Part shown: positions 16,817-25,409 of the stretch, one piece after another | Position numbering within the stretch: position 1 is the stretch's first letter | Layout of the letters: every line of letters starts with the position of its first letter | Origin: Synergistaceae bacterium | Lineage (GTDB): Bacteria; Synergistota; Synergistia; Synergistales; Aminobacteriaceae | DNA: 57,509 bases | Reading direction: 5' to 3' | NCBI GenBank assembly: GCA_017449135.1 | Contig: JAFSKE010000042.1 | Coordinates: 1 to 57,509 of the forward strand | The notes under the pieces: model-generated | What the model was told of the DNA's origin: nothing | The model's input: only the letters and a program-made list of their open reading frames with translations | The model's database searches: none | Made by a program: the position numbers and the translations under genes

Positions 16817-18073
16817 ATGAAAGAAACCCAAGCTCTTAGAGAAATTGTTAATCCTGTATTCAATACGGCAAAAATGACGCTTTTTCAACTTGCTTCGGCA
16901 GGCGATGATGACGCAAAAAAACTCGTTGAGAAGTTAAATATTACGTTTGAGGCTACGCAAAACTCTGCTATTACTGAATCATCAAAAAATCAGCTATTAT
17001 GGGAAAGTGTGTTTTTTGAAATTCGTTTCCGTACAATGAATGCAATGATTGAAAGTTCAGGCTTTGATGTCGAAGTTGACTTGCCGTGCGGATATACACC
17101 GAGAGCGATTCAATTTTCACGAAATAATAAAAAGTATGTCGGGCTTGATTTACCTGCTACAATCTATGAAGCTGAACCGGCAGTTATGTCATTGATAGAC
17201 GAAAATAAACGCAGTCTTGTAAAATTTTATTCGGTCGATGCAACGAATTATGTTTCTCTGAAAAAAGTTTTTGACGAAATTGACAGCTCTGTATGTATCT
17301 CAACTGAAGGTTTATTAATGTATTTCACGGATTCGGAGGCTGCCTTAGTATGCGACAACATCAGAAAAATCCTTGAAACTCACGGAGGCTGCTGGATTAC
17401 TTTAGACCCCGAATTACCGATGCAGAGTGTAGAGACGGCAAAAGTTTTCAGCGGCGATGATTTCATGAAAGATATCACAAAAATACTCGAGAGAGTAGCT
17501 GATAAATCCGACGTTCCTATCAGAAAGAAAAGCATAATTATAAATCCCTTTGCAGATATTCAGGCTGATAAAGAAAAAGCAATTAAGTTTTTGCAGGAAC
17601 ACGGCTTAAAAGTTGAAAGACTTATCGTAGCTGATTATATGCCTGAAATTAAAAGTCTTGCAAACGTTAGCAGAGACCGCATAGAAAAATTGAACGCCGC
17701 ATTAAAAAATATCGGTTACTGGAAAATAACACTTGATAAAACCGCCCAAGAAACTTATACATTCAAATCCGAAAAACTTATTTTCGACACAAAGCTGAAT
17801 AATGAATGTCTTAAATTAACTCTAACCGGCATACTTGACACTCTCAGCTCTCCCGAAGTGCTTGCATTTTTCGAGGATTTAACAGCAAAACACAAAATTA
17901 ACAAAATTGTTGTAGACTGTGAAAAACTCGAATATATTTCATCGGCGGGATTAAGACTTTTGCTGATTATGCACAAACGTTCAAATAACGGCGTAACTCT
18001 CAAAAATACTAATTCGCTTGTTAATGATATTCTCTCACAGACCGGTTTTGATCCGATCTTCAACAAAGCGTAA
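16817..18073 (+). CDS. LCMT-like methyltransferase fused to a STAS domain
   Basis: 418 residues. The N-terminal 300 fit an LCMT/PPM-type SAM-dependent methyltransferase: VDLPCGYTPRAIQF, KYVGLDLPATIYE and ISTEGLLMYFTDSEAA are the characteristic patches. The last 100 residues form a STAS domain with VDCEKLEYISSAGLRLLLI, which carries the SpoIIAA-type serine. STAS domains are usually partners of anti-sigma kinases or sensors. The gene sits between the permease and ATPase of the amino acid transporter, so it may sense or adjust uptake, but that is inference. The start at 16817 has AGGAGA 8 bases upstream; an earlier in-frame start at 16787 overlaps the permease. Confidence 0.7.
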   Translation: MKETQALREIVNPVFNTAKMTLFQLASAGDDDAKKLVEKLNITFEATQNSAITESSKNQLLWESVFFEIRFRTMNAMIESSGFDVEVDLPCGYTPRAIQFSRNNKKYVGLDLPATIYEAEPAVMSLIDENKRSLVKFYSVDATNYVSLKKVFDEIDSSVCISTEGLLMYFTDSEAALVCDNIRKILETHGGCWITLDPELPMQSVETAKVFSGDDFMKDITKILERVADKSDVPIRKKSIIINPFADIQADKEKAIKFLQEHGLKVERLIVADYMPEIKSLANVSRDRIEKLNAALKNIGYWKITLDKTAQETYTFKSEKLIFDTKLNNECLKLTLTGILDTLSSPEVLAFFEDLTAKHKINKIVVDCEKLEYISSAGLRLLLIMHKRSNNGVTLKNTNSLVNDILSQTGFDPIFNKA

Positions 18074-18091
18074 AAGGAGTAATTTATTATA

Positions 18092-18841
18092 ATGGCAGTT
18101 ATCGAAGTTAAAGACCTTCACAAAACTTTTACTTTACAGAACGGGAAAACAATCGAAGTCCTGAAAGGCATTTCAACGGAAATTCAAAAAGGCGAAAAAA
18201 TTGCGGTTATAGGGCCTTCAGGTTCGGGGAAAAGTACGTTTCTGAGATGCTTAAATCAAATGGAAGTTCCGACATCGGGCACGATTTTATTCAACGGCGA
18301 AAACATCACAGCCCCAGACTGCGATATTAATCATGTCAGGCGTAAAATGGGAATGGTATTCCAACATTTCTATTTATTTCCTCATTTAACGGTAAGAAAA
18401 AATTTAACGCTTGCACCGGTTCAATTAAAATTAATGACGCAAGAGCAAGCCGACGTTAGAGCGAAAGAATTATTGGAACGTGTAGGACTTGCCGACAAAA
18501 TCGACGAATGGCCTGAAAGATTATCCGGAGGACAAAAGCAGCGTGTAGCAATAGCAAGAGCAATGGCAATGAATCCAGAAGTTTTATTATTCGATGAGCC
18601 TACGAGTGCATTAGACCCTGAAATGATCGGCGAAGTTTTAGATGTTATGCAGGAACTTGCGGATTCAGGAATGACGATGTATTTAGTAACTCATGAAATG
18701 GGATTTGCTCATAAGATTGCTCACAGAATTTTATTCATGGATAACGGAGTAATCAGTGAAGAGGGAAGGCCCGACGAAGTTTTCGACCACCCCAAACAGC
18801 CCAGAACGATAGAATTTTTATCGAAAGTTTTAAGACGATAA
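18092..18841 (+). CDS. Polar amino acid ABC transporter ATP-binding protein (GlnQ type)
   Basis: 249 residues with Walker [10 protein letters not shown] (about 39-47), Q-loop [13 protein letters not shown], signature LSGGQKQR, Walker [15 protein letters not shown] and the H-loop [12 protein letters not shown]. Length and sequence are typical of GlnQ/HisP/ArtP. It drives uptake with the permease at 15993 and the permuted binding protein. AGGAG is 12 bases before the ATG. It ends the operon, followed at once by repeat-family B and the kdgT promoter. Confidence 0.95.
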   Translation: MAVIEVKDLHKTFTLQNGKTIEVLKGISTEIQKGEKIAVIGPSGSGKSTFLRCLNQMEVPTSGTILFNGENITAPDCDINHVRRKMGMVFQHFYLFPHLTVRKNLTLAPVQLKLMTQEQADVRAKELLERVGLADKIDEWPERLSGGQKQRVAIARAMAMNPEVLLFDEPTSALDPEMIGEVLDVMQELADSGMTMYLVTHEMGFAHKIAHRILFMDNGVISEEGRPDEVFDHPKQPRTIEFLSKVLRR

Positions 18842-18856
18842 ATTTTGACAACCCTT

Positions 18857-18908
18857 CGTCTCCCCTTTCTACTAAGGGGAGATGTCAACTTGTTGACATA
18901 GAGGTCAA
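18857..18908 (+). repeat. Dispersed palindromic repeat, family B, copy 1
   Basis: Two inverted repeats in series: CTCCCCTT with AAGGGGAG, then GTCAA with TTGAC, ending GAGGTC. The same order and spacing occur at 23905, 48734 and, inverted, at 56858. The final TTGACA lies 17 bases before a TATAAT (see promoter). Confidence 0.85.
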
Positions 18909-18921
18909 AATTTTTTATAAT
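18893..18921 (+). promoter_or_regulatory. Near-consensus promoter for the kdgT operon, -35 inside a repeat
   Basis: TTGACA at 18893-18898 and TATAAT at 18916-18921 are 17 bases apart, a perfect sigma-70 promoter. The -35 box is the right arm of the second palindrome of repeat B copy 1. The leader to the TTG start is about 108 bases and contains a direct repeat CGTAACTGCT at 18980-18989 and 18995-19004 that could be an operator. Confidence 0.65.
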
Positions 18922-19035
18922 ATCAACAATTAATAAAATCTTCAAAAATTCACACATTTTATTTTTTTATTATTTTCTGCGTAACTGCTTTCCTCGTAAC
19001 TGCTATATTTTTATGTTATTAAGGAGGGTATTATT

Positions 19036-20026
19036 TTGCGTATCAAAAAGGCTATTGAAAAAGTGCCCGGCGGTATGATGCATCGTTCCGATGCTTGTGT
19101 CAGCAACAATTAACACATTTGCTCCGGAAGTCTTTCAAATTGGCGGTTTCGTTTCCGAAATCATGAATCATCACAACACTTTCATAGGCGGTTTCCTTGT
19201 CTGTATGGGTGCAGGAATGACGTTGAAATCAGCTCCGAAAGCATTAAAAATCGGTGCTGTCGTAACTGTTTCAAAATTTGTCTTTGCTGTAGCTCTCGGA
19301 CTTCTCGTTGAACATATATTCGGCTCTGCGGGTTTCTATGGGCTTTCGTCTCTTGCCGTAATCGCTGCCGTATCAAACACAAACGGCGGACTTTATGCGG
19401 CTTTAACGTCAGAGTTCGGCTCTAATGAAGAGATCGGAGCTATTTCCGTAATATCAATCAATGACGGGCCTTTCTTAACCATGATTGCTGTAGGTGCTGC
19501 GGGTATAGCGACAATTCCGTTTATGGATCTCGTTGCGGTTGTAATCCCGATTATTGTAGGAATGATACTTGGAAATCTTGACCCCGATATGCGTGAGTTC
19601 CTGACACGGGGCGGAGATATTATGGTTCCTTTCATGGGGCTTGCATTAGGTACGAGAATTAATTTCGGCATGATTTTAACCGCAGGGCCGTTGGGAGTAG
19701 TACTCGGCATAGTAACAGTTTTAGTCGGAGGAGCATTGAATATCTTTGCAGACCGTGTAACAGGCGGTACGGGAGTTGCCGGAGCTGCGTGTTCAAGCAC
19801 TGCGGGAAATGCCGTAGGAGTTCCCCTTGCCGTAGCGGTTGTAGACCCTACATTATCCGAAGTTGCCGCAATAGCTACACCTTTTGTTGCTGCATCAACG
19901 GTTGTAACGGCAATCCTTACACCGATTTTGACTACATGGGTATATAAGCGGAATCTTGTAAAACACCCTGACTGGCTCAGCGAGAAAGACAGGAAGATTA
20001 AAGAAATGAAAGGAGCTACGGCATGA
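19036..20026 (+). pseudogene. kdgT: 2-keto-3-deoxygluconate permease, frameshifted after codon 15
   Basis: A TTG start at 19036, 7 bases after AAGGAGGG, encodes the KdgT N-terminus (RIKKAIEKVPGGMM). The frame then breaks, and the remaining 311 codons continue one base later from 19091. Removing the C at 19081 restores GGMMIVPMLVSATINTF, as expected for the family. The rest is a complete ten-helix KdgT with SNTNGGLYAAL and GNLDPDMREF. The protein would import 2-keto-3-deoxygluconate by cation symport. A product from the ATG at 19091 would lack its ribosome site and first segment. Either a real mutation or a sequencing indel explains this; the downstream genes look intact. Confidence 0.75.
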
Positions 20027-20991
20027 AAATTGTAGTATTAGACGGCTATACGTTAAATCCCGGCGATCTCACATGGGACGAATTAAAGACTTTGGGCGAA
20101 GTTACGATTTATGACAGGACAGACCCTGAAGACACAAAGTTAATTCTTGAAAGAATAGGCGATTCTGAAGTTGTATTGACAAATAAAACTCCGTTATCGG
20201 CGGAAATTCTCGATAAAGCTCCCAACATCGGATTAATAGCGGTAATGGCAACAGGCTATAACGTTGTTGACACTGCAAAAGCAAAGGAAAAAGGTATCCC
20301 TGTTTGCAACGTCCCCGTATACGGCACTGCTGCGGTTGCACAGACAGCTATTGCAATGCTTCTCGAAATCTGTCATCACGTAGGAGAACACAATCGCTCA
20401 GTTCAAAACGGAGACTGGATTAAATGCCCTGATTACAGTTATTGGAATTATCCGTTAATCGAACTTGCAGGAAAAACAATGGGAATTATAGGCTTGGGAA
20501 GAATCGGACAACGAACCGCAGCAATAGCTCAGGCTCTCGGAATGAAAGTTCTTGCCTTCGACACTTACAAAAACAAGAATTTAGAATGTGAGACGCTTCA
20601 ATATGCTGATTTAGATTCTGTTTTGTCATCGTCAGACGTGATCGTGATGCACTGCCCTCAAAATGCCGAAAACGCAAAGATGATTAATCGTGAGACCATA
20701 GCAAAAATGAAAGACGGCGTAATCTTTATCAACAATTCAAGGGGCGGACTTGTAAACGAAGAAGATTTAGTCGAGGCATTGAAGAGCGGAAAAATTCAAG
20801 CAGCTGCATTAGACGTTATCAGTGCTGAACCTATGGCAAAAGACAGCCCATTGCTCGGACTTCCGAACTGTATAATCACGCCTCATATGTCTTGGGCACC
20901 TTTAGCGTCAAGGGCAAGACTTTTGGGGACAGTGATTGACGACATTAAAGCGTATCAGGCAGGAAAACCGATTAACGTTGTAAATCCATAA
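20023..20991 (+). CDS. D-isomer 2-hydroxyacid dehydrogenase (glycerate/hydroxypyruvate reductase type)
   Basis: 322 residues. The NAD(P) site is GIIGLGRIGQRTA (about 154-166). The three catalytic residues sit in NNSRGGLVNEED (Arg), VISAEPM (Glu) and TPHMSWAP (His). The N-terminal domain has MATGYNVVD. Such enzymes reduce 2-ketoacids such as hydroxypyruvate or glyoxylate with NAD(P)H. It overlaps the kdgT stop by four bases (ATGA), so it is translationally coupled and probably acts in sugar-acid breakdown with the permease and the YhcH-like gene. Confidence 0.92.
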   Translation: MKIVVLDGYTLNPGDLTWDELKTLGEVTIYDRTDPEDTKLILERIGDSEVVLTNKTPLSAEILDKAPNIGLIAVMATGYNVVDTAKAKEKGIPVCNVPVYGTAAVAQTAIAMLLEICHHVGEHNRSVQNGDWIKCPDYSYWNYPLIELAGKTMGIIGLGRIGQRTAAIAQALGMKVLAFDTYKNKNLECETLQYADLDSVLSSSDVIVMHCPQNAENAKMINRETIAKMKDGVIFINNSRGGLVNEEDLVEALKSGKIQAAALDVISAEPMAKDSPLLGLPNCIITPHMSWAPLASRARLLGTVIDDIKAYQAGKPINVVNP

Positions 20992-21006
20992 AAGGAGGTT
21001 GTAGCA

Positions 21007-21543
21007 ATGATTATTGACAAGATTAAAAATGCAAAACTCTATTACGGAATCGGCAGAAATTTTGAGAAGGCCTTGAAATTCCTTGAAGAGAATCAGGAAA
21101 AATTTGCCGACATGGAAACAGGAAAACATTTTATTGAAGGTATTGACCATGACGAGATTTTTTATTTGATTAAACGTTATGACTCATTCCCCGTCGCAGA
21201 ATGCAAACTTGAAAATCATCATCTTTATGCTGACATTCAGCTTGTTGTGAAAGGCAAAGAATATTTCTGCTATGCACCTCTCGACAGAGTTAAGGAAATC
21301 GATCCTCACCCTGAAAACGATAATTATTATTTCAGCGGAGATTGTGAACCTTTGACCTTGAAAGATGATTTGTTTGTTGTTGTTCTTCCTGACGATGCAC
21401 ACATGCCCGAACGAGCAATTAACGAAGTCAGAGAACCAATCGTGAAACTGTTAGACTGTAAAATTAAAAAAATCAAATTCCCTTGTTTACATGTAAGTAA
21501 CGGGGGAATTTTTGTTATTAAAATCACACGCAAACAATTCTGA
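21007..21543 (+). CDS. YhcH/YjgK/YiaL-family protein (DUF386)
   Basis: 178 residues. The family patches are seen in order: ETGKHFIEGIDHDEIFYLI, LENHHLYADIQLVVKGKE (metal-binding His and acidic residues) and VVVLPDDAHMPERA. Members are small cupin-like proteins linked to breakdown of unusual sugars such as sialic acid or alginate products; the exact reaction is often unknown. It follows the dehydrogenase by 15 bases and belongs to the kdgT operon. The last 15 residues after KIKKIKF extend past the usual end and look unrelated to the family, so the original 3' end may have been replaced. Confidence 0.85.
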   Translation: MIIDKIKNAKLYYGIGRNFEKALKFLEENQEKFADMETGKHFIEGIDHDEIFYLIKRYDSFPVAECKLENHHLYADIQLVVKGKEYFCYAPLDRVKEIDPHPENDNYYFSGDCEPLTLKDDLFVVVLPDDAHMPERAINEVREPIVKLLDCKIKKIKFPCLHVSNGGIFVIKITRKQF

Positions 21544-21561
21544 CAATTTTTATAAACTCTT

Positions 21562-21654
21562 TTATTTACAGGTTAAAATTAACGTTTTTGTAGTGGCAAA
21601 CGTAGTGGCAAAAGTAAATTTTCTGACAGCTTCAAAATAAATATCTTTATTCAT
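21562..21654 (-). CDS. Possible 30-codon gene or gene remnant with strong expression signals
   Basis: A minus-strand frame of 30 codons (begins MNKDIYFEAVRKF, contains FATTFATT). It has AAGGAG 6 bases before the ATG and a TATAAT (plus-strand 21678-21683) about 24 bases upstream. The direct repeat GTAGTGGCAAA (twice, 12 bases apart) encodes the FATTFATT part. It may be a small peptide gene or the 5' remnant of a deleted gene. I recognise no family. Confidence 0.3.
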   Translation of the reverse strand: MNKDIYFEAVRKFTFATTFATTKTLILTCK

Positions 21655-21748
21655 GAATTTCTCCTTAGTAATTTTATATTATACAACTAAAATATTTTTC
21701 GTGATAAAATCAAATAAAATTTTTTAATCGAAAAGGGAGTTGTAAAAT

Positions 21749-23629
21749 ATGAAACTTTTGTTTATTATTTTCATAATGTCATTAATTTTTGTTCCGAGTG
21801 CAAAGGCTGCAATGGCTCCGTTGTTTTCTATGGAAGATTTTTTCAGAAACGTTGATTCCGGAGGTTATTCAATTTCTCCTGACGGAACTAAATTAGCGTT
21901 CGTAAAATCATGGCAGCACAGAATGAATGTTTATGTCCGAGAGCTTTCTACAGGAGAAGAAAAAAGAATTACATCTGCCACCGAAAGAGATATTGAAGGC
22001 TTTTTCTGGAAAGGAAACAATAGAATTGTTTATGCTCAGGATTTCGGAGGCGACGAAAATTATCACATTTACATTACTGACATTAACGGCTCTGAAGCAA
22101 AAGATTTAACACCGTTTGAAAAAGTCCGTGCGGGGATTCTTGATGACTTGGAAGATGACGAAAATCACATGTTAATTGAATTAAATCAAAGAGATCCCGA
22201 AGTTTTTGACGTTTTCAGATGTGATATTAACACTGGAGAATTGACAAAAGTTGCTGAAAATCCCGGAAATATTACAGGCTGGATGACTGACCATGACGGA
22301 AAATTAAGAGCCGCAATGATTACTGACGGTGTCAATAACAGTCTTTTATACAGAAAAAATGAAAGCGATGATTTTGAAATTTTATTGACTACTAACTTCA
22401 AAGAAACTTTTGTCCCGATTTTATTTGACTATGACAATAAATTCATGTATGCAGCCTCAAATTTAAGCAGGGATAAAGTCGCAATTTACAAATTTGATCC
22501 AGACGAAAATAAAACCCTCGATTTAATTTTTGAACATAATGAAGTTGATGTCGGAAGCCTTTTACACTCAAAGAAAAAGAAAATCATAACCGCCGCAACT
22601 TACACAACTGACAGGAGGCACTATAAATTTTTTGATTCTGACAGAGAGGAATTACAGAAAACACTTGACGACTTTTTCCCGAATTATGAAGCTGTAGTTT
22701 CAGATATGGACGATGACGAACGAAGAGTAATTGTCAGAACTTACAGCGACAAAACAAGAGGAACTTATTATTTATTTGACAGGAAAGACAATTCGATTTC
22801 AAAACTTGCTGATTTATCCCCATGGCTTAATGAAAACGAAATGGCTTCGATGAGTGCAATAAAATATAAATCACGCGACGGACTTACGATTAACGGATAT
22901 TTGACAGTTCCCAAAGGATTAGAGGCTAAAAACCTTCCGCTCGTAATAATTCCTCATGGAGGGCCGAGTGCAAGGGATACATGGGGATTTGATTCCGAAG
23001 TTCAATTCTTGGCGAACAGGGGAATAGCTGTTTTGCAGGTAAATTTCAGAGGTTCGACAGGTTACGGCAAAGAATTTCACCAGGCAGGTTTTAAGCAGTG
23101 GGGAAGAAAAATGCAGGACGATTTAACGGACGGAGTTTTATGGGCAGTTGAAAAGGGTATTGCCGACAAAAACAGACTTGCAATTTACGGCGGGAGTTAC
23201 GGTGGTTATGCTGCACTTGCAGGAGCTGCATTTACGCCTGATTTATACGCCTGTGCAGTAAGCTACGTAGGGCCTTCAAACATTTTCACATTGCTTGAGA
23301 GCATTCCGCCATATTGGAAACCCTTTCTTGAAATGGAATATGAAGAAATCGGCGATCCTGTTAAAGATAAGGAATTGTTGACTGAAATTTCACCTGTCTT
23401 TCATGCCGACAAAATAAAAATCCCGTTATTTGTTGCTCAAGGTGCAAACGATCCGAGAGTTAATAAGGCCGAATCAGATCAAATTGTCGAAGCCGTCAAA
23501 AAAACAGGAAAAGATGTTGTCTACATGGTAAAAGAAAACGAAGGGCACGGATTTGCAAACGAAGAAAACAGATTCGACTTTTACAGGGAACTTGAAAAAT
23601 TTTTCAAAAAGCATTTAGGTTCGAGGTGA
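21749..23629 (+). CDS. Secreted S9-family prolyl oligopeptidase / acylaminoacyl-peptidase
   Basis: 626 residues. A signal peptide (ending SAKA) is followed by a beta-propeller (about 25-360) with SPDGTKLAFVKS-type repeats and a C-terminal alpha/beta hydrolase. The nucleophile is in GGSYGGYAALAG, the Asp in GANDPRVN and the His in NEGHGFANEENR. HGGPSARDTWGF forms the oxyanion region. It would cut peptides, often after proline or from blocked N-termini, in the periplasm, suiting a peptide-fermenting organism. It has GGGAG before the ATG. The next gene starts 7 bases later. Confidence 0.92.
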   Translation: MKLLFIIFIMSLIFVPSAKAAMAPLFSMEDFFRNVDSGGYSISPDGTKLAFVKSWQHRMNVYVRELSTGEEKRITSATERDIEGFFWKGNNRIVYAQDFGGDENYHIYITDINGSEAKDLTPFEKVRAGILDDLEDDENHMLIELNQRDPEVFDVFRCDINTGELTKVAENPGNITGWMTDHDGKLRAAMITDGVNNSLLYRKNESDDFEILLTTNFKETFVPILFDYDNKFMYAASNLSRDKVAIYKFDPDENKTLDLIFEHNEVDVGSLLHSKKKKIITAATYTTDRRHYKFFDSDREELQKTLDDFFPNYEAVVSDMDDDERRVIVRTYSDKTRGTYYLFDRKDNSISKLADLSPWLNENEMASMSAIKYKSRDGLTINGYLTVPKGLEAKNLPLVIIPHGGPSARDTWGFDSEVQFLANRGIAVLQVNFRGSTGYGKEFHQAGFKQWGRKMQDDLTDGVLWAVEKGIADKNRLAIYGGSYGGYAALAGAAFTPDLYACAVSYVGPSNIFTLLESIPPYWKPFLEMEYEEIGDPVKDKELLTEISPVFHADKIKIPLFVAQGANDPRVNKAESDQIVEAVKKTGKDVVYMVKENEGHGFANEENRFDFYRELEKFFKKHLGSR

Positions 23630-23636
23630 GGTATTA

Positions 23637-23885
23637 ATGCTTGCATTACAGGGATATTATGAAAACGGAAAATTGAATTTGCCCGAAAATGCACCGACAA
23701 AAGGAGAAGTTTATGTTATTTTCACCGAAGAAAATAATTCTGACTTGCAAATATTTGACAAATTTAATAATGATGAGCTTGCAATGAAAAAAATTAAATA
23801 TCTTACGGAGAAAAATGTTGCTTGGAACTCAGAAGAAGAGATGATTAACGATATGGCTGACTTCAGAAGGAAACGTTTATCGTGA
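23637..23885 (+). CDS. Antitoxin-like protein (orphan, partner destroyed)
   Basis: 82 residues. The opening MLALQGYYENGKLNLPENAP, a short beta-sheet that ends in VYVIFTEE, resembles small antitoxins of the DUF104/DUF2281 kind, and the C-terminal acidic and basic helices could wrap a toxin. The stop overlaps GTGA, where a second frame with a PIN-like N-terminus begins and is quickly interrupted. By position it would be the antitoxin of a VapBC-like pair. The family call is not firm. Confidence 0.55.
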   Translation: MLALQGYYENGKLNLPENAPTKGEVYVIFTEENNSDLQIFDKFNNDELAMKKIKYLTEKNVAWNSEEEMINDMADFRRKRLS

Positions 23886-23914
23886 AAATAATGCTTGATT
23901 CCTCCGTCTTCCCC
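23882..23914 (+). pseudogene. PIN-domain toxin remnant cut off by repeat family B
   Basis: A GTG overlapping the antitoxin stop (GTGA) opens a frame reading KIMLDSSVF, matching the start of PIN toxins (first active-site Asp in LDSSV). After about 10 codons the sequence becomes the family B repeat and no PIN sequence follows. The most direct reading is that the rest of the gene was deleted or replaced when the repeat arrived. Confidence 0.45.
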
Positions 23915-23990
23915 CTCCCCTCAAGCAGAGAGGCAAAGTCTCCCCTTTCAAAGGGGAGATGTCAACTTTAGTTGACAGAGAGGTTGACAA
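23905..23990 (+). repeat. Dispersed palindromic repeat, family B, copy 2 (long form)
   Basis: A left module CCCCTC..GAGAGGCAAAG is followed by CTCCCCTTT with AAAGGGGAG, then GTCAAC with GTTGAC, ending AGAGAGGTTGACAA. The same left module is present in copy 3 at 48734, so the long form is about 80 bases. It sits between an antitoxin-like gene and speD. Confidence 0.85.
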
Positions 23991-24090
23991 TAACTTAATA
24001 ACATTTTCCGAAATTTTGCCAATATGATAAAATTAAACTTAGTCAAAGCATTTTGCTTTATAATTTCATTTTCTCAGGAGGTCAAATAAA

Positions 24091-24504
24091 TTGTCCCCGA
24101 AAGGTGTTCATTATATTGTAGAAGTCTCAGGCTGTGATGACACAATAACCAATGTTCCTAAACTTCAGGACATTCTCGTTGAAGCTGCTAAACGTGCCCA
24201 CGCTCAAGTTTGGTCTGTGTCTTTCAACAAATTTCCCCCTAATGGTGTAAGCGGCGTAGTCGTTATCAGTGAGTCTCATCTCTCCGTTCATACTTGGCCG
24301 GAAGTTAATTATATGGCTCTCGACATTTACACTTGCGGTGCCCATACGGAGCCCATGCTGGCTGTCGATTACGTTTTGGAACAGGTCAAAGCCTCTCACA
24401 TTCATGTTACTGAAATTACAAGAGGCCTTGATGATCATGATAATGTCTTTTATCATTCTTTCATAACTTGGGAAGAAGACAGAAAAGACGGAATTAAAAA
24501 ATGA
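24091..24504 (+). CDS. speD: S-adenosylmethionine decarboxylase proenzyme
   Basis: 137 residues of the short bacterial class. The self-cleavage site is Glu61-Ser62 in VVISESHLSVHTWPE, where Ser62 becomes the pyruvoyl group. His67 and Cys82 (IYTCGAH) match the His68 and Cys83 processing/catalytic residues of the Thermotoga enzyme. It makes decarboxylated SAM for spermidine synthesis in the cytoplasm. The start is TTG, 8 bases after AGGAGG. The spermidine synthase gene is not nearby. It overlaps the next gene by four bases. Confidence 0.95.
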   Translation: MSPKGVHYIVEVSGCDDTITNVPKLQDILVEAAKRAHAQVWSVSFNKFPPNGVSGVVVISESHLSVHTWPEVNYMALDIYTCGAHTEPMLAVDYVLEQVKASHIHVTEITRGLDDHDNVFYHSFITWEEDRKDGIKK

Positions 24505-25400
24505 AACTGAAATTTTTATTTTTAATCATAGTTTTGTGTTTGTTTTCTACGAGTTTTCCCGTGAATGCCGCAGGAATTTTTCACCCTGATAAATCAAATG
24601 ACGAAACTTTGAATGCCCTCGTAAATTCTGAACTTCAAAAATTCAGTGTTAAAACGTTTAGCGATGACGTTACGGGACTTTCAATCAGGTATAACGTATA
24701 TCTTCCTGAAAATTATTCACAGGAAAAGAAATATCCTGTTGTGTTTTTTATTGCTGACGGCAGTGCTGCTGAAAAATCTCCCGAATTTTCATTAACTCAG
24801 GGTTATGGCGGTTTAATTTGGACTAAAGACGAGAATTATATTGTTATCGTTCCGACTTATCCCGAAATGATTTTAGATGATCATAACGGTTTTGTAGTAA
24901 CTGATTATGTCAGTCTAACAAAAAGATTTATTGACTTTTCCCTGAAAAATTACAGCATAGATCTTAACAGAGTTTATGCTACGGGACAATCAATGGGCTG
25001 CATGACATTTTTAATTCTTGCTTCAGAATATCCCGAACTTTTTACAGCCTGTTTGTTTGTGTCAGGGCAATGGGACATTTCAAAACTTGAAGGACTTAAA
25101 ACTCAAAAATTTATTTACGTTGCTTCAAATGGCGATGATAAAGCCTCTAAAGGTCAAAGCGAAGTTATAAATATGTTCAGCTCTTCAGGAATACCTTATG
25201 TTCATTTTCAGAATGTTGACGCAGAAAATTTTAACACTGTCATTGATACATCACTGAATAATATATTCGTAACGTTCAAAAAGGGTTCGACGCTTCCTGA
25301 TAATAATAAAAATTATTCGGAACATATGACTTCTTTTGATTATGCCTACAAAAACAAAATTTTCAGAGCATGGATTTCAGCTCAGACGAAAGGAATGTGA
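24501..25400 (+). CDS. Secreted alpha/beta-hydrolase, esterase-like
   Basis: 299 residues. It has a signal peptide (to about residue 24, ending VNA) and a polyhydroxybutyrate-depolymerase/feruloyl-esterase-like core: RYNVYLPENYSQEKKYPVVFF, nucleophile ATGQSMGCMTFLIL and VYATGQSMG strand order. The catalytic acid and His are less clear, possibly near SEHMTSFDY. The substrate is unknown. The start overlaps the speD stop (ATGA) but the functional link is not obvious. Confidence 0.75.
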   Translation: MKLKFLFLIIVLCLFSTSFPVNAAGIFHPDKSNDETLNALVNSELQKFSVKTFSDDVTGLSIRYNVYLPENYSQEKKYPVVFFIADGSAAEKSPEFSLTQGYGGLIWTKDENYIVIVPTYPEMILDDHNGFVVTDYVSLTKRFIDFSLKNYSIDLNRVYATGQSMGCMTFLILASEYPELFTACLFVSGQWDISKLEGLKTQKFIYVASNGDDKASKGQSEVINMFSSSGIPYVHFQNVDAENFNTVIDTSLNNIFVTFKKGSTLPDNNKNYSEHMTSFDYAYKNKIFRAWISAQTKGM

Positions 25401-25409
25401 TTTTACAAA

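Noticed and set aside
19091-20026. ATG at 19091 as the genuine kdgT start
   Set aside because: There is no ribosome site, and the upstream frame encodes the conserved KdgT N-terminus after a strong ribosome site, so a frameshift is the better explanation.
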